Shown: positions 1-14,379, counted from the first letter of the stretch. The stretch is DNA of 64,000 nucleotides from Rhodoferax sediminis (GCF_006970865.1 NZ_CP035503.1:4167001-4231000), one strand, 5' to 3'. Notes: generated from the letters alone by a model not told the origin. Numbers and translations: made by a program.

Positions 1-1575
<1,575 letters not shown>

Positions 1576-1630
1576 ATATGCCCCTTTTGCCTATAAAACT
1601 CTGACGTGACGTTGCGGTCGGTAGAGTGGT

Positions 1631-3184
<1,554 letters not shown>

Positions 3185-3269
3185 GACTCTTTCCTTCTTT
3201 CGTTAATTGGCCAAATGCCTGGGCACAATGCCCAAGCAGAAAACTGGAGGTCGCGACCCGCGTGAATCA

Positions 3270-3803
3270 TCACGCGGTCAGGGCCACCTTCATCTGTTCC
3301 AGGCGGGCCTTGACGGAAGTGTCCAGCACTTCGTCGCCCACCACCACGCGAATGCCGCCGATCAATGCAGGCTCCTGTTCGACCTTGACATTGAGTTTGC
3401 GCCCAAAGCGCTTTTCGAGCGTCGCCGCCACATCGGCCAGGGCGGCACTGTCCATCGGAAAAGGGCTGTACACGATGGCATCCGAGGAGCCGCTTTGCGC
3501 GTTCTTCAAGGCACGGAACTGGTCCGCCATTTCGGGCAGCGCCGTCAGCCGGCCGTTTTCGATCACGGCGCGCAGGAAGTTCCTGGCGGCATCCGGCAGC
3601 GTCGATCTGGCGACGCCGGAGATCACATCGAACACCTGGCTCGCCGTGACGGTCGGGTTGTCGGCAAACTGCAGCAGTTGCGGGTTGGCGGCGATGAGCG
3701 CAAGCTCATCGAGCCAGGCGGCCGTGCCGCCCAGATCGGGCGCAGCGGTCGCCTTGAACAGCGCTTCGGCATAAGGACGGGCAATGGTTGCGATTTCAGC
3801 CAT
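3270..3803 (-). CDS. atpH: F1Fo ATP synthase subunit delta
   Basis: This is the stator subunit (OSCP family, 177 aa) that joins the top of F1 to the b dimer. The N-terminal helical domain begins [15 protein letters not shown], the usual opening of the family. The C-terminal part contains [22 protein letters not shown], broken here only by normal variation. It is 9 nt after atpF, so translational coupling is likely. An 85-nt gap follows before atpA. Confidence 0.97.
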   Translation of the reverse strand: MAEIATIARPYAEALFKATAAPDLGGTAAWLDELALIAANPQLLQFADNPTVTASQVFDVISGVARSTLPDAARNFLRAVIENGRLTALPEMADQFRALKNAQSGSSDAIVYSPFPMDSAALADVAATLEKRFGRKLNVKVEQEPALIGGIRVVVGDEVLDTSVKARLEQMKVALTA

Positions 3804-3812
3804 GGTGCGCTC

Positions 3813-4283
3813 TTACAGCTCGGTCTTGAGACGCGCCAGCAATTCGGCATGGACCCCGGCATTGACTTCCTTGCGGAGAATCTGCTCGGCGCCCTTGACG
3901 GCCAGCACGGCGACCTGCTCGCGCAGGACCTCGCGGGCCTTCACAGTTTGCTGGTCGGCCTCGACCCTGGCAGCGGCAACAATTTTATTGCCCTCTTCCG
4001 TGGCCTTGCCCTTGGCCTCTTCGATGATGGCCTGGGCGCGACGTTCGGCATCGGCCAGACGCGTGGCAGTCTCGTTGCGCGACTTGGCCAGCTCTTCTTC
4101 CACCCGCTTGTTGGCGGAGGACAGCTCGGACTTGGCCTTGTCGGCGGCGGCAAGACCGTCGGCGACTTTCTTGGCACGTTCGTCCAGCGCAGCTGCGATG
4201 GGCGGCCACACGAATTTCATCGTGAACCACACCAGAATCGCAAAAACGATTGCCTGGACGAAAAGAGTTGCGTTGATACTCAC
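3813..4283 (-). CDS. atpF: F1Fo ATP synthase subunit b
   Basis: This is the peripheral stalk subunit of Fo, 156 aa. One N-terminal membrane helix spans about residues 6-25 ([20 protein letters not shown]). A long charged, alanine-rich helix follows, as expected for the parallel b-dimer coiled coil that ends at subunit delta. It lies between atpE and atpH in the usual order. Confidence 0.97.
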   Translation of the reverse strand: MSINATLFVQAIVFAILVWFTMKFVWPPIAAALDERAKKVADGLAAADKAKSELSSANKRVEEELAKSRNETATRLADAERRAQAIIEEAKGKATEEGNKIVAAARVEADQQTVKAREVLREQVAVLAVKGAEQILRKEVNAGVHAELLARLKTEL

Positions 4284-4320
4284 AGCAACTTCCTTTCAGT
4301 CAATTGGTGGTTACGGGCGA

Positions 4321-5485
<1,165 letters not shown>

Positions 5486-5496
5486 CTGTTTACTCG

Positions 5497-5964
5497 TTAA
5501 GTCCTACGTTTCGGACGCCACACCAGCGCCACCCAATATACCTTCATCGTCACCACCAGGCCTACCAGCATCGCTGGCCAGCTCAAGTCAGTCACCAGCC
5601 TTGGCGCCGCAAACAACATGGCGACCGTCAAGGCAATCTTGACCGCTTCCCACAGGAAGAATCCGAATACCGCAGCCCCCGCACTCACCGAGGACACCCG
5701 GCTCGCCAGCCCCCGCGCAAACAGCGCGGCGGGAATGACCACCGCCAGCGCGCCGTAGCCAGCAGACCAGCCGACGTGTTGCCGGCCCGTCAAGGCCCAG
5801 GCAGCCAAAGCCACCAGCGCGCCTACCACTACCTGCCCCACCACGACCCACCAAGGGGAGAGCGAAGGACTCTTTGCCCGAAGCTGCCGGGCCTGCTCGG
5901 GCGTCAGAGGCTTGAAATCGGCCCCGGCCACGTCGTCCTCAGGTACCGCCGCGATTATTGACAT
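5497..5964 (-). CDS. atpI: ATP synthase assembly protein I
   Basis: A 155-aa protein with four predicted membrane helices after a polar, proline-rich N-terminus of about 35 residues. AtpI proteins assist c-ring assembly and are non-essential. Identification rests on its place as first gene of the atp operon and its size and topology; the sequence itself is poorly conserved in the family. The operon promoter is likely just upstream (see 6011-6016). Confidence 0.85.
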   Translation of the reverse strand: MSIIAAVPEDDVAGADFKPLTPEQARQLRAKSPSLSPWWVVVGQVVVGALVALAAWALTGRQHVGWSAGYGALAVVIPAALFARGLASRVSSVSAGAAVFGFFLWEAVKIALTVAMLFAAPRLVTDLSWPAMLVGLVVTMKVYWVALVWRPKRRT

Positions 5965-6010
5965 CCCAGATTACACCTAAGTTACAGCCGCAATTTCAGC
6001 AAAGCCCTTG

Positions 6011-6016
6011 ATTATA
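6011..6016 (-). promoter_or_regulatory. Probable -10 element of the atp operon promoter
   Basis: The minus strand reads TATAAT here, 47 nt before the atpI start codon, so a transcript would have a leader of about 40 nt. A TTGGCT at 6037-6042 could be the -35, but the 20-nt spacing is long. The gap 5965-6141 also holds the start region of the divergent CopD-like gene. Confidence 0.5.
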
Positions 6017-6141
6017 CGTAGAAACCCCCGAACTCCAGCCAAACCCCCACAATCCGCGGCAAAAGAACTCACCCCCCGAATGATTGGCCCGCTGCGTCAC
6101 AATCTACCCTGTCGCGCCCCGAACAAGACGAAAGCTGACCG

Positions 6142-6588
6142 ATGACACTGCTGGCAAAATTTCTTCACCTGAGCGGTGCCATTGTCTGGCTCGGCGGCAT
6201 GGCTTTCATGCTGTGGGCACTGCGTCCGGTGGCCACCGCGCAATTGCAGCCGCCGGCGCGACTGCCTTTGCTGGCGGGCGTGTTGACGCGCTTCTTCTCG
6301 GTGGCGTGGATCAGCGTGGGGCTGCTGGCGCTCACCGGAGCCACCATGCTGGGCTCGGTAGGCATGAAAAACGCGCCCGTAGGCTGGCACCTGATGATGG
6401 GCATCGGGCTGCTGATGTTTGCCATCTTTGGTCATCTGTATTTCGGACCCTTCAGCCGCATGAAAAAGGCCGTGGCGCAGGCCGACTGGCCGCAGGCAGG
6501 GCAGCAAATCGCCAGGATCCACCCGCTGGTGGTGCTCAACTTCGCACTTGGATGGCTGGCCATTGCGGCTGTGTTGTTTTTGCGCTGA
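6142..6588 (+). CDS. CopD-family integral membrane protein
   Basis: A 148-aa protein with four hydrophobic segments. The opening LAKFLHLSGAIVWLGGMAFM has the His and Trp/Gly pattern of CopD-type (PF05425-like) and HemJ-type membrane proteins, in which conserved histidines can hold heme or metal. A second conserved-looking His lies in IARIHPLVVLNF near the C-terminus. It is divergent from the atp operon and 32 nt before the aminotransferase gene. Substrate and function are unknown; it is distinct from the true HemJ at 32642-33073. Confidence 0.7.
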   Translation: MTLLAKFLHLSGAIVWLGGMAFMLWALRPVATAQLQPPARLPLLAGVLTRFFSVAWISVGLLALTGATMLGSVGMKNAPVGWHLMMGIGLLMFAIFGHLYFGPFSRMKKAVAQADWPQAGQQIARIHPLVVLNFALGWLAIAAVLFLR

Positions 6589-6620
6589 ATCTATCCCCCC
6601 TTCTGCCCATTCTGCACACC

Positions 6621-7508
6621 ATGAACGAACTACCCAGCCTGCCGTGCTACCTCAATGGCGAATTCACGGCGCTGAAGGACGCGAAGATCAGCGTCATGGA
6701 CCGCGGCTTTATCTTTGGCGACGGCGTCTACGAAGTGGTGCCGGCGTACGGCGGCGGCCTGTTCCGCTTTGCCCAGCACATGGCGCGGCTCGACCGCTCG
6801 CTCGCCGAGTTGCGCATCGCGAACCCGCTCTCGCATGCGCAGTGGCGCGACATCGCTACCAAACTAATAGCTGACTATGCACGATCGACGGGGGCCGAGA
6901 CCCAAAAGAGTGATCAACTGATTTACATCCAGGTGACCCGCGGCGTGGCCATGCGCGAGCATGTGATGCTGGACGGCCTGACCCCCACCGTGTTCGTGAT
7001 GAGCAATGCGATGAAGCCCGTGCCGCCCGAATTGCGCAGCCAGGGTGCGGCCTGCGTCACGGCCAGCGACTTCCGCTGGGAAAAGGCCCATATCAAGAGC
7101 ACCAGTCTGCTGGGCGCCGTGTTCGCGCGCCAGATCAGCTTCGACGCCGGCGCGCTGGAGACCGTGATGTTCCGCGACGGCTTTTTGAGCGAGGCGGCGG
7201 CCAGCAACGTCTGGGTCGTCAAGGGGGACACCGTGTTCGGCTCGCCCAAGGACAACCTGGTGCTGGAGGGCATCCGCTACGGCCTGATCGAGGAAATCTG
7301 CCGCGCCGAGGGCCTCGGATTCGAGCTGCGCCGCCTGAGCCACGACGAGGTGCTCCATGCCGACGAATTGCTGCTGTCGTCCGCGACCAAGGAGGTGCTG
7401 GCGATTACCCGGCTCGACGGCCAGCCGGTCGGCTCGGGCGTGCCCGGCCCGGTTTACGCCAGGCTGTACGCGGGCTATCAGCAGGCCAAGATCGCCCCAT
7501 CGCAATAG
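6621..7508 (+). CDS. dat: D-amino acid aminotransferase (class IV PLP enzyme)
   Basis: A 295-aa fold-type IV aminotransferase that interconverts D-amino acids and 2-oxo acids in the cytoplasm. The PLP lysine is Lys159 in KAHIKSTSLL, and LSEAAASNVW is the cofactor-binding loop of the family. I chose ATG 6621 because MNELPSLPCYLNGEF matches the usual start; the frame stays open upstream. Residues 81-101 are encoded by sequence resembling the dispersed repeat of this genome and lengthen a surface helix region. A branched-chain aminotransferase-like specificity is possible. The ybeD-lipB-lipA genes follow. Confidence 0.85.
   Translation: MNELPSLPCYLNGEFTALKDAKISVMDRGFIFGDGVYEVVPAYGGGLFRFAQHMARLDRSLAELRIANPLSHAQWRDIATKLIADYARSTGAETQKSDQLIYIQVTRGVAMREHVMLDGLTPTVFVMSNAMKPVPPELRSQGAACVTASDFRWEKAHIKSTSLLGAVFARQISFDAGALETVMFRDGFLSEAAASNVWVVKGDTVFGSPKDNLVLEGIRYGLIEEICRAEGLGFELRRLSHDEVLHADELLLSSATKEVLAITRLDGQPVGSGVPGPVYARLYAGYQQAKIAPSQ
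6861..6924 (-). repeat. Diverged copy of dispersed repeat family A inside dat
   Basis: On the minus strand the segment ends with the GCTATTAGTTT-type palindrome arm seen in better copies. It is translated in frame as residues 81-101 of the aminotransferase, where related enzymes are shorter. The match is degenerate, so this is a weaker assignment than the copies at 18253 or 49415. Confidence 0.4.
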
Positions 7509-7523
7509 GCCAGCGCCCCGACC

Positions 7524-7817
7524 ATGAGCACGCCCCCCGAATCCCCCCAAGACCCGCGCAAGGACTCGCTGATCGAGTACCCGTGCCTCTTTCCCATCAA
7601 GGTGATGGGTGCCAAGGTCGATGGTTTCGTGCACGCCATCACCCGCATCGCCGAACAGTTCGATCCCGGCTTCGACGCCACGACCATCGAGTTGCGCGAC
7701 AGCAAGGCCGGCAACTACCTGGGCATCACCGTGACCGTGACCGCGACCTCGCGCGAGCAGCTCGACGAGCTCTACCGCACGCTGTCCACGCACCCGATGG
7801 TGAAGATGGTGTTGTAG
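7524..7817 (+). CDS. ybeD: YbeD/DUF493 family protein
   Basis: A 97-aa cytoplasmic protein of the UPF0250/DUF493 family, recognised by the YPCLFPIKVMG start and the HPMVKMVL end. It folds as an ACT-like alpha/beta sandwich in E. coli YbeD; its molecular role is not settled. The gene sits 6 nt before lipB, the same linkage as in many proteobacteria, which suggests a role tied to lipoylation or its regulation. Confidence 0.9.
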   Translation: MSTPPESPQDPRKDSLIEYPCLFPIKVMGAKVDGFVHAITRIAEQFDPGFDATTIELRDSKAGNYLGITVTVTATSREQLDELYRTLSTHPMVKMVL

Positions 7818-7823
7818 GCCGCC

Positions 7824-8528
7824 GTGGAGATCGCGCTGCACCCCCTTGGCCGGGTGGACTATCTGCCGACCTACGCCGCGATGCAGGAATTCACCACCGC
7901 GCGCACCCCCATGACGCCCGACGTACTATGGATTTGTGAGCATTCTGCCGTTTACACACAAGGTCTGGCGGGCCAATCGGAGCATATTCTCAATCCCGGC
8001 GACATCCCGGTCATCGCCACCAACCGGGGCGGGCAGGTCACTTACCACGGGCCGGGGCAAGTCGTGGCATATCCGCTGATCGACCTGCAGCGGGCCGGCT
8101 ATTTCGTCAAGGAATACGTGTACCGCATCGAGCAGGCCGTGCTCCAGACGCTGGTGCACTTTGGCGTGACGGGGCACCGCGTGGCGGGCGCACCGGGAAT
8201 TTATGTACGGCTCGATGATCCGGGCTCGCACGCGCTGCTGGCGCAGCGGCCGCAGAAAAACAATGGGGGTCAGATTCCAATTCATTCACCGCCCGATTTC
8301 CAGGGCCTTGGCAAGATCGCCGCGCTCGGCATCAAGGTCAGCCGCCACTGCACCTATCACGGCGTGGCGCTGAACGTGGCGATGGATCTGGAGCCCTTCT
8401 CTCGCATCAACCCCTGCGGCTACGCGGGACTGCAAACGGTAGACCTTTCTACAATCGGGGTGTCGGCAAGCTGGCAGGAGGCCGCCGATGTATTGAGCCA
8501 AAAGCTCCAGACCTACCTGGCACCGTGA
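7824..8528 (+). CDS. lipB: Octanoyl-[acyl carrier protein]:protein octanoyltransferase
   Basis: LipB moves octanoate from ACP to the lipoyl domains of 2-oxoacid dehydrogenases and GcvH. The protein is 234 aa. The family motif [12 protein letters not shown] is at 68-79, GKIAALG with the catalytic Lys at 163-169, and the acyl-accepting Cys198 in INPCGY. The start is GTG at 7824, 6 nt after ybeD. Residues about 131-158 form an unusual insertion of low conservation between the two halves. lipA follows after 37 nt, giving the two steps of endogenous lipoate assembly. Confidence 0.96.
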   Translation: MEIALHPLGRVDYLPTYAAMQEFTTARTPMTPDVLWICEHSAVYTQGLAGQSEHILNPGDIPVIATNRGGQVTYHGPGQVVAYPLIDLQRAGYFVKEYVYRIEQAVLQTLVHFGVTGHRVAGAPGIYVRLDDPGSHALLAQRPQKNNGGQIPIHSPPDFQGLGKIAALGIKVSRHCTYHGVALNVAMDLEPFSRINPCGYAGLQTVDLSTIGVSASWQEAADVLSQKLQTYLAP

Positions 8529-8565
8529 GCGGACACCCAATACTTCCGGTCATCCAAAGCACACC

Positions 8566-9606
8566 ATGAACCCTACAGAAGCCGCCAACCCCGTCGTGCA
8601 CGAAACGGTCCGCGAGGCCCAAAGCGCCGAACAATACAACCCGCTGGCCAAACAGAAGGCCGCGGCCAAGCTCTCGCGCATCCCGGTCAAGGTGCAGCAG
8701 GGCGAGATTCTGAAAAAGCCGGACTGGATCCGCGTCAAGGCCGGCTCGCCCAGCACGCGCTTCTATGAAATCAAGGACATCCTGCGCGCCAACAAGCTGG
8801 TGACGGTATGCGAGGAAGCCTCCTGCCCCAATATCGGCGAGTGCTTCGGCAAGGGCACGGCCACGTTCATGATCATGGGCGACAAGTGCACACGGCGCTG
8901 CCCGTTCTGCGATGTGGGTCATGGCCGTCCTGACGCGCTGGACGCGAACGAGCCCGAGAACCTGGCGAAAACCATCGCGGCCCTGCGCCTCAAATACGTG
9001 GTCATCACCAGCGTGGACCGCGACGACCTGCGCGACGGCGGCAGCCAGCATTTTGTGGACTGCATCCGCAAGACGCGCGAGCTGTCGCCCGGCACGCAGA
9101 TCGAAATCCTGGTGCCCGACTTCCGCGGCCGCGACGATCGCGCGCTGGAAATCCTCAAGGCCGCGCCGCCCGACGTGATGAACCACAACCTGGAGACGGT
9201 GCCGCGCCTGTACAAGGAAGCACGTCCGGGCTCGGACTACCCGTTCAGCCTGAACCTGCTCAAGAAGTTCAAGGCACTGTTCCCGCAGGTCCCGACCAAG
9301 AGCGGCCTGATGGTGGGCCTGGGCGAGACCGACGAGGAAATCCTGGCCGTGATGCGCGACATGCGCGAGCACGGCATCAACATGCTGACCATTGGCCAGT
9401 ACCTCGCGCCCTCTACCTCTCACCTGACCGTGAAGCGCTACGTGCACCCGGACACCTTCAAGATGTTCGAGGCTAGAGCCTACGAGATGGGCTTCGACCA
9501 CGCCGCTGTAGGCGCACTCGTGCGTAGCAGCTACCACGCCGATCGGCAGGCGGAGCATGCGCACGCCATCGAGCTGAACCGGGCCGCCGGCAGCTCCTCG
9601 CGGTGA
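8566..9606 (+). CDS. lipA: Lipoyl synthase (radical SAM)
   Basis: LipA inserts two sulfurs into protein-bound octanoate, completing the lipoyl cofactor started by LipB. The protein is 346 aa. The auxiliary 4Fe-4S cluster cysteines are Cys82, Cys87 and Cys93, and the radical-SAM cluster is CTRRCPFC (Cys108, 112, 115). The C-terminal RSSY carries the serine that ligates the auxiliary cluster. An N-terminal extension of about 50 residues is common in this group. The TGA stop overlaps the GTG start of the next gene. Confidence 0.97.
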   Translation: MNPTEAANPVVHETVREAQSAEQYNPLAKQKAAAKLSRIPVKVQQGEILKKPDWIRVKAGSPSTRFYEIKDILRANKLVTVCEEASCPNIGECFGKGTATFMIMGDKCTRRCPFCDVGHGRPDALDANEPENLAKTIAALRLKYVVITSVDRDDLRDGGSQHFVDCIRKTRELSPGTQIEILVPDFRGRDDRALEILKAAPPDVMNHNLETVPRLYKEARPGSDYPFSLNLLKKFKALFPQVPTKSGLMVGLGETDEEILAVMRDMREHGINMLTIGQYLAPSTSHLTVKRYVHPDTFKMFEARAYEMGFDHAAVGALVRSSYHADRQAEHAHAIELNRAAGSSSR

Positions 9607-10427
9607 AGCGGGGCAACCCGCTCGCGCTGGGCGCGATTGCGCTGTGGGCGACGCTGGCGTCGCTGGGCGTGTCGCTCAGCCACGTTCCACCCTTTTTGCT
9701 GACCGGCCTGGCGCTGCTGATCGGCAGCATTCCAGCCTGGCCGCTGCTGCGGCAATGGCGGGTGCCGCCCGCAACGCTGGCGCTGGGCGTGTACGGCCTG
9801 TTCGGCTTTCACTTCCTGCTGTTCATCGCTTTGCGTCATGCGCCGCCGGTGCAGGCCAATCTGGTGAACTACCTGTGGCCGCTCCTGATGGTGGTGCTGG
9901 CACCGGTGCTGCTGCGCGGGGTGCAGCTCAAACCCCTGCACATCGCCGCCGCGCTGGTCGGCTTTGCCGGCGCGGCCATCGCCATTGCAGGCGGACGGCA
10001 ACTGGATACCGGCTTTGCCTGGGGCTACCTGCCGGCCGCCGGCTCGGCGTTCATCTGGGCCAGTTACTCACTGCTGACCCGGCGTGTCGCCAGGTTTCCG
10101 ACGGCCGCGATCGGCGGCTTTGCCGCGGTCTCGGGCCTGCTGTCGCTGGCGTGCCACGCCCTGCTGGAGCCCTCGGCCGCGCTGAGCGGTCAGGACTGGC
10201 TGCTCATCGTGCTGATGGGCCTGGGCCCGCTCGGCGGCGCGTTTTTCCTGTGGGATGCGGCGCTCAAACGGGGCGACGCGCGCAGCATCGGCCTGCTGAG
10301 TTTTTTGACGCCTCTGCTCTCCACGCTGCTGTTGCTTGTGCTGCGCGGGGACCGGCCTAGCCCCTCGATCGCGTTGGCGGCCGTCATGATCGTGGGCGCC
10401 GCGCTGGTCGGTACGCGCGCCCGCTAA
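9603..10427 (+). CDS. EamA/DMT-superfamily transporter
   Basis: A 274-aa inner-membrane protein with about ten hydrophobic helices arranged as two EamA repeats, as in drug/metabolite exporters of the DMT superfamily. It starts with GTG at 9603, overlapping the lipA stop by 4 nt, so it is probably translationally coupled. No substrate can be read from the sequence; YddG-like aromatic amino acid exporters share this architecture. Confidence 0.85.
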   Translation: MKRGNPLALGAIALWATLASLGVSLSHVPPFLLTGLALLIGSIPAWPLLRQWRVPPATLALGVYGLFGFHFLLFIALRHAPPVQANLVNYLWPLLMVVLAPVLLRGVQLKPLHIAAALVGFAGAAIAIAGGRQLDTGFAWGYLPAAGSAFIWASYSLLTRRVARFPTAAIGGFAAVSGLLSLACHALLEPSAALSGQDWLLIVLMGLGPLGGAFFLWDAALKRGDARSIGLLSFLTPLLSTLLLLVLRGDRPSPSIALAAVMIVGAALVGTRAR

Positions 10428-10501
10428 ACGCGGGCCCCGGCGCGGCAACGTCAAGCCCCATCCGTGGCAAACTGCAAACTTCCCCTTTGCAAAGCGCCGC
10501 C

Positions 10502-11878
10502 ATGTACATCAGCCTGTTTGACATGTTCAAGATCGGCATTGGCCCGTCGAGCTCGCACACGGTCGGGCCGATGCGCGCGGCACGGCGGTTTCTGATGGAG
10601 TTGCCCGCGCCCGTGTTTGCGGCCGTTGCGCGGCTGGAGGTGGAACTGTACGGTTCGCTGGCCCATACCGGGCATGGCCACGGCACCGATGTGGCCATTC
10701 TGCTGGGGCTGAGCGGCGAACTGCCGGACCAGGTCGATCCGGCGGGGATCCCGGCGCGCATTCAGGCCATCCGCGCCGCGCGCGAGCTGGTGTTGCTGGG
10801 TCAAAGGCCGATTGCCTTCGACGCGGACCGGGCCCTGATCTTCAACCGCAGCGAGTTGCTGCCGGTGCACTCGAACGGCATGCGGTTTCGCGCCTTCGAC
10901 GCCGGGGGCACTGTGCTGGCCGAGCGCGACCTGTACTCCATCGGCGGCGGCTTTGTGATGGACGCTGAAGAGGTGTTTGTCGGCAGCCCGCTCGGCGTCG
11001 AGCAACCCGTGCCCCATCACTTTGAAACCATGCAGGCCCTGCTTGCGATGGCGCAGCAAGCCGGTCAGCCATTGCACCAGTTGCTGATGAAGAACGAAGC
11101 CAGCCTGCACGGTGCGGCCGCGACGCGCGATTTCATCCACCGGGTGAAAGGCGCGATGTTCGACTGCATCGACCGTGGCATGACCGCCGAGGGCCTGCTG
11201 CCCGGCGGCCTCAAGGTGAACCGACGCGCCAGCGCGGTCGCCGAGCGCTTGCGTCATGCGCCCAGCCACGCCAGCGAGGGCGCGATGAGCTGGGTCAGCG
11301 TCTACGCCATTGCGGTGAATGAAGAAAACGCCGCGGGCGGGCGCGTCGTGACCGCACCGACCAATGGCGCGGCCGGGGTCGTGCCCGCCGTATTGCGTTA
11401 CTACCAGGACTACCGTGCGGGCGATGCCGCGGGCATCGAGCGCTTCATGCTGACCGCCGCCGCCGTGGGTGCGCTATGCAAACGCAATGCCTCGATTTCG
11501 GGCGCCGAAGTGGGCTGCCAGGGCGAGGTCGGTTCGGCGGCCGCGATGGCGGCCGGCGGACTGGCGGCGGCGCTGGGCGCGAGCAACGAGCAAATCGAGA
11601 ATGCCGCCGAGATCGCGCTGGAGCATCACCTGGGCATGACCTGCGACCCGATCGGCGGACTGGTGCAGATCCCCTGCATCGAGCGCAATGCGGTGGGAGC
11701 CGTCAAGGCCATCAACGCCTGCTCGCTCGCGATGCTGGGCGATGGCTCACACATGGTGAGCCTGGATCAGGTGATCGACACCATGCGCCGCACCGGTGCC
11801 GACATGCAAAGCAAGTACAAGGAAACCTCGCTCGGTGGACTGGCCATCACGGTGTCGGTGCGCCAGGTGGAGTGCTGA
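10502..11878 (+). CDS. sdaA: L-serine dehydratase (4Fe-4S, single chain)
   Basis: Converts L-serine to pyruvate and ammonia with a catalytic iron-sulfur cluster. The protein is 458 aa. The N-terminal beta domain has [13 protein letters not shown] (12-24), and the cluster cysteines are Cys339, Cys381 and Cys392, with the same spacing as in characterised single-chain enzymes. I chose ATG 10502 ([10 protein letters not shown]) over an in-frame TTG at 10487 because it matches the family start. The gene converges on ptsI with 13 nt between the stops. Confidence 0.95.
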   Translation: MYISLFDMFKIGIGPSSSHTVGPMRAARRFLMELPAPVFAAVARLEVELYGSLAHTGHGHGTDVAILLGLSGELPDQVDPAGIPARIQAIRAARELVLLGQRPIAFDADRALIFNRSELLPVHSNGMRFRAFDAGGTVLAERDLYSIGGGFVMDAEEVFVGSPLGVEQPVPHHFETMQALLAMAQQAGQPLHQLLMKNEASLHGAAATRDFIHRVKGAMFDCIDRGMTAEGLLPGGLKVNRRASAVAERLRHAPSHASEGAMSWVSVYAIAVNEENAAGGRVVTAPTNGAAGVVPAVLRYYQDYRAGDAAGIERFMLTAAAVGALCKRNASISGAEVGCQGEVGSAAAMAAGGLAAALGASNEQIENAAEIALEHHLGMTCDPIGGLVQIPCIERNAVGAVKAINACSLAMLGDGSHMVSLDQVIDTMRRTGADMQSKYKETSLGGLAITVSVRQVEC

Positions 11879-11891
11879 GCGAGGACGGGAC

Positions 11892-13658
11892 TCAGGCGCT
11901 CAGCACCGAGGCCGGATCGTCCGACTCGATCACCCTTTGCGCCCAGGGCTGCAGCCGGGACGTGTCCGAGCGCAGCACTTCCTGCTTGACCGCCAGAATC
12001 TGCGCCGGATGCATGGAAAAACTGCGCAGCCCCAGGCCCAGCAACAGCCGGGTGTGGCTGGCATCGCCCGCCATCTCGCCGCACACGCTCACGCCCTTGC
12101 CCTGCGCGTTGCATTCGGCAATGGTGTCCGCCACCAGGCGCAGCACCGCCGGGTGCAGCGGGTCGTACAGATGGGCCACGGCCTCATCGGCGCGATCGAT
12201 CGCCAGCGTGTACTGGATCAGGTCGTTGGTGCCGATCGAGAGAAAGTCGAAGTGCTTCAGAAACAGCTTGAGCATCAAGGCCGCCGCCGGTATTTCGATC
12301 ATGGCACCGAGCTTGACCGGACCATAAGGTACGCCCCGGTTATCCAGCTCGGCGCGCGCAAAGTCGATCAGCGACAGGGTCTGGCGGATCTCGCTGGCAT
12401 GGGCCAGCATGGGAATCAGCAAGTTGACCTGCCCGTGCGCCGCGGCGCGCAGGATGGCGCGCAACTGGGTCAGGAACATGGCGGGATCATTCAGGCTCCA
12501 GCGGATGGCACGCAGCCCCAGCGCGGGGTTCAGGCTGGTGCCGTCCTTTTGCGACTTGTCCAGCGGCTTGTCGGCGCCGATGTCCACCGTGCGAATGGTA
12601 ACCGGCAGGCCCCGCATGCCTTCCACGGCGCGCCGGTAGGCCTGGTACTGCTCTTCCTCATCGGGCAATTTGCCGGTGCGGCCCATGAACAGAAATTCGC
12701 TGCGGAACAGGCCCACGCCGACGGCCCCCGCCTTGATCGCGCCGGCCGCGTCCTCGGGCATTTCGATGTTCGCCAGCAGCTCCACTTTCTGGCCGTCCAT
12801 CGTGATCGCGGGGGTGTGGCGCAGCCGCGTCAAGCGCTCGCGCTCGAGCTGGCCCTGACGCTGCTTGAAGCCGTATTCGGCCAGGATGATGGCGGACGGA
12901 TCGACGATCATCACGCCGGCATCGCCGTCGATGATGACCCAGTCATCCTGGCGCACCAGCTGGCTGGCGGATCGTGCCCCCACCACGGCCGGGATGTCCA
13001 GACTGCGGGCCACGATGGCGGTATGCGAGGTCTTGCCGCCCACATCGGTCACGAAGCCGGCAAACACGCTTTGCTTGAACTGCAGCATATCGGCCGGCGA
13101 GAGGTCGTGCGCGATCAGCACCAGCGGCACATCGACCGTATCGTCCAGCAGCAAATCCTGCTGCGTTTTGCGGTGCGGCGTGGTGGGCGGCGTGATCGGC
13201 AACGCCACGCCCTTCATGTAGCGCAGGATGCGCTCGACCACCTGCTCCAGGTCGGCCTTGCGCTCGCGCAGGTACTCGTCCTCCATCTCGTCGAATTGAC
13301 GCGCAATCACTTCGAGCTGGGTGGTCAGCGCCCACTCGGCGTTGTACAGGCGGTTGGTGATCCAGTGCTTGACGCCGCTGACCAGCATCTCGTCCTGCAG
13401 CAGCATCAAATGCACGTCGAGCAGGGCCGTCAGCTCGTGCGGCGCGTCCTTGGGCCCCATTTGCGACACACTTTGCTGCAGCCGGTGGATTTCATCCACC
13501 ACGGCGTTGCGACCGGCCCGCACGCGCTCGATCTCGGCGTCGACGTTGGCCGGCTCGATGAAGTAGTGCGCCACGTCGGCCCGGCTGGACGCGACCAGCA
13601 CGGCGCGCCCGATGGCGATGCCGCGGGCCACCGGCAAACCTTGCACGCTGAAGGTCAT
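11892..13658 (-). CDS. ptsI: PTS phosphoenolpyruvate-protein phosphotransferase (Enzyme I)
   Basis: Enzyme I takes the phosphate from PEP and passes it to HPr. The protein is 588 aa, with the phospho-accepting His212 in GGKTSHTAIVARS and the C-terminal PEP site including VCGEMAGDA. ATG 13658 follows a GGGAGA ribosome-binding site; a longer frame start at 13694 has none. It is last in a cluster of lipoprotein, IIA, HPr and EI with no membrane permease, so the chain probably serves regulation or partners encoded elsewhere. Confidence 0.95.
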   Translation of the reverse strand: MTFSVQGLPVARGIAIGRAVLVASSRADVAHYFIEPANVDAEIERVRAGRNAVVDEIHRLQQSVSQMGPKDAPHELTALLDVHLMLLQDEMLVSGVKHWITNRLYNAEWALTTQLEVIARQFDEMEDEYLRERKADLEQVVERILRYMKGVALPITPPTTPHRKTQQDLLLDDTVDVPLVLIAHDLSPADMLQFKQSVFAGFVTDVGGKTSHTAIVARSLDIPAVVGARSASQLVRQDDWVIIDGDAGVMIVDPSAIILAEYGFKQRQGQLERERLTRLRHTPAITMDGQKVELLANIEMPEDAAGAIKAGAVGVGLFRSEFLFMGRTGKLPDEEEQYQAYRRAVEGMRGLPVTIRTVDIGADKPLDKSQKDGTSLNPALGLRAIRWSLNDPAMFLTQLRAILRAAAHGQVNLLIPMLAHASEIRQTLSLIDFARAELDNRGVPYGPVKLGAMIEIPAAALMLKLFLKHFDFLSIGTNDLIQYTLAIDRADEAVAHLYDPLHPAVLRLVADTIAECNAQGKGVSVCGEMAGDASHTRLLLGLGLRSFSMHPAQILAVKQEVLRSDTSRLQPWAQRVIESDDPASVLSA

Positions 13659-13697
13659 GGACGCATCTCCCGGGCCGGAACACGGACTCGCCACATG

Positions 13698-13967
13698 CTA
13701 CTCGCCCTCCCCGAATTTGTCGGCCATCAGCGCCAGCAACGCGTCCATGGCCTCCCGCTCACGTTCGCCATCCGTCTCCACTTCAACGACCGAGCCAATG
13801 CCCGCCGCCAGCATCATCACCCCCATGATGCTCTTGGCGTTGACACGGCGCTCGCCCTTGGTCATCCACACCTCGCACGGAAAACTGCCCGCCAGCTTGG
13901 TCAGTTTGGCCGAAGCACGGGCATGCAGCCCCAGTCTATTGCTGATGGTCGTCGAGGTCTTGATCAT
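13698..13967 (-). CDS. ptsH: PTS phosphocarrier protein HPr
   Basis: An 89-aa HPr. His15 in GLHARAS is the phospho-acceptor. Ser46 in NAKSIMGVMM is the regulatory serine that HPr kinase modifies in species that have it. The gene overlaps the upstream IIA gene by 32 nt, which points to coupled translation. It receives phosphate from Enzyme I (11892-13658) and would pass it to the neighbouring IIA protein. Confidence 0.96.
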   Translation of the reverse strand: MIKTSTTISNRLGLHARASAKLTKLAGSFPCEVWMTKGERRVNAKSIMGVMMLAAGIGSVVEVETDGEREREAMDALLALMADKFGEGE

Positions 13968-14379
13968 GAGGTTTTCTGGTCTGGTTTTGCGGCGCGGTCA
14001 CGGCCACCTGCATCACGCCCTGGGTGCCGCCAATCACCGCTCGCGAGACCAGCGCGTCAAGCGGCTCATGGCAATAACACACCGTGCGCAGCACCATCGG
14101 CAAATTGACCCCCGTGATAAGCCGGGAGTTCACGCCGTCGACCAGCTTTTGCGCCACGTTACAGGGCGTGGCGCCAAACACATCGGTCAGCACCAGCGTG
14201 CTGTCCGTTCCCATCTGGGCCATGGCAATGCGCGCCGCCGCCAGGGTCTCCTCCGGCGGCAGATGGGGCTGCACATCGAACGCCACTACGCCGCTGGCGC
14301 AGTCGGGAAACACATGCAGCGCGCATTCACGCAGGGCGCGGGCCAACGGCGCATGGGCAATGATGAAGATACTGTTCAT
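13936..14379 (-). CDS. PTS IIA component, mannose/fructose (ManX) type
   Basis: A 147-aa soluble EIIA of the mannose family. The phospho-His is His9 in FIIAHAPLA, and LTDVFGATPCN is the family's second signature. No IIB, IIC or IID gene is adjacent, the usual arrangement of the regulatory PTS in betaproteobacteria. The C-terminus past about residue 130 is polar and is encoded within the overlap with ptsH. Its targets cannot be read from sequence. Confidence 0.92.
   Translation of the reverse strand: MNSIFIIAHAPLARALRECALHVFPDCASGVVAFDVQPHLPPEETLAAARIAMAQMGTDSTLVLTDVFGATPCNVAQKLVDGVNSRLITGVNLPMVLRTVCYCHEPLDALVSRAVIGGTQGVMQVAVTAPQNQTRKPHDQDLDDHQQ

Noticed and set aside
11796..14108. A 770-aa open frame opposite ptsI and ptsH
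   Set aside because: Shadow of the high-GC coding strand; low-complexity His/Arg/Gly-rich translation with no motif, while EI and HPr on the other strand have all family residues.
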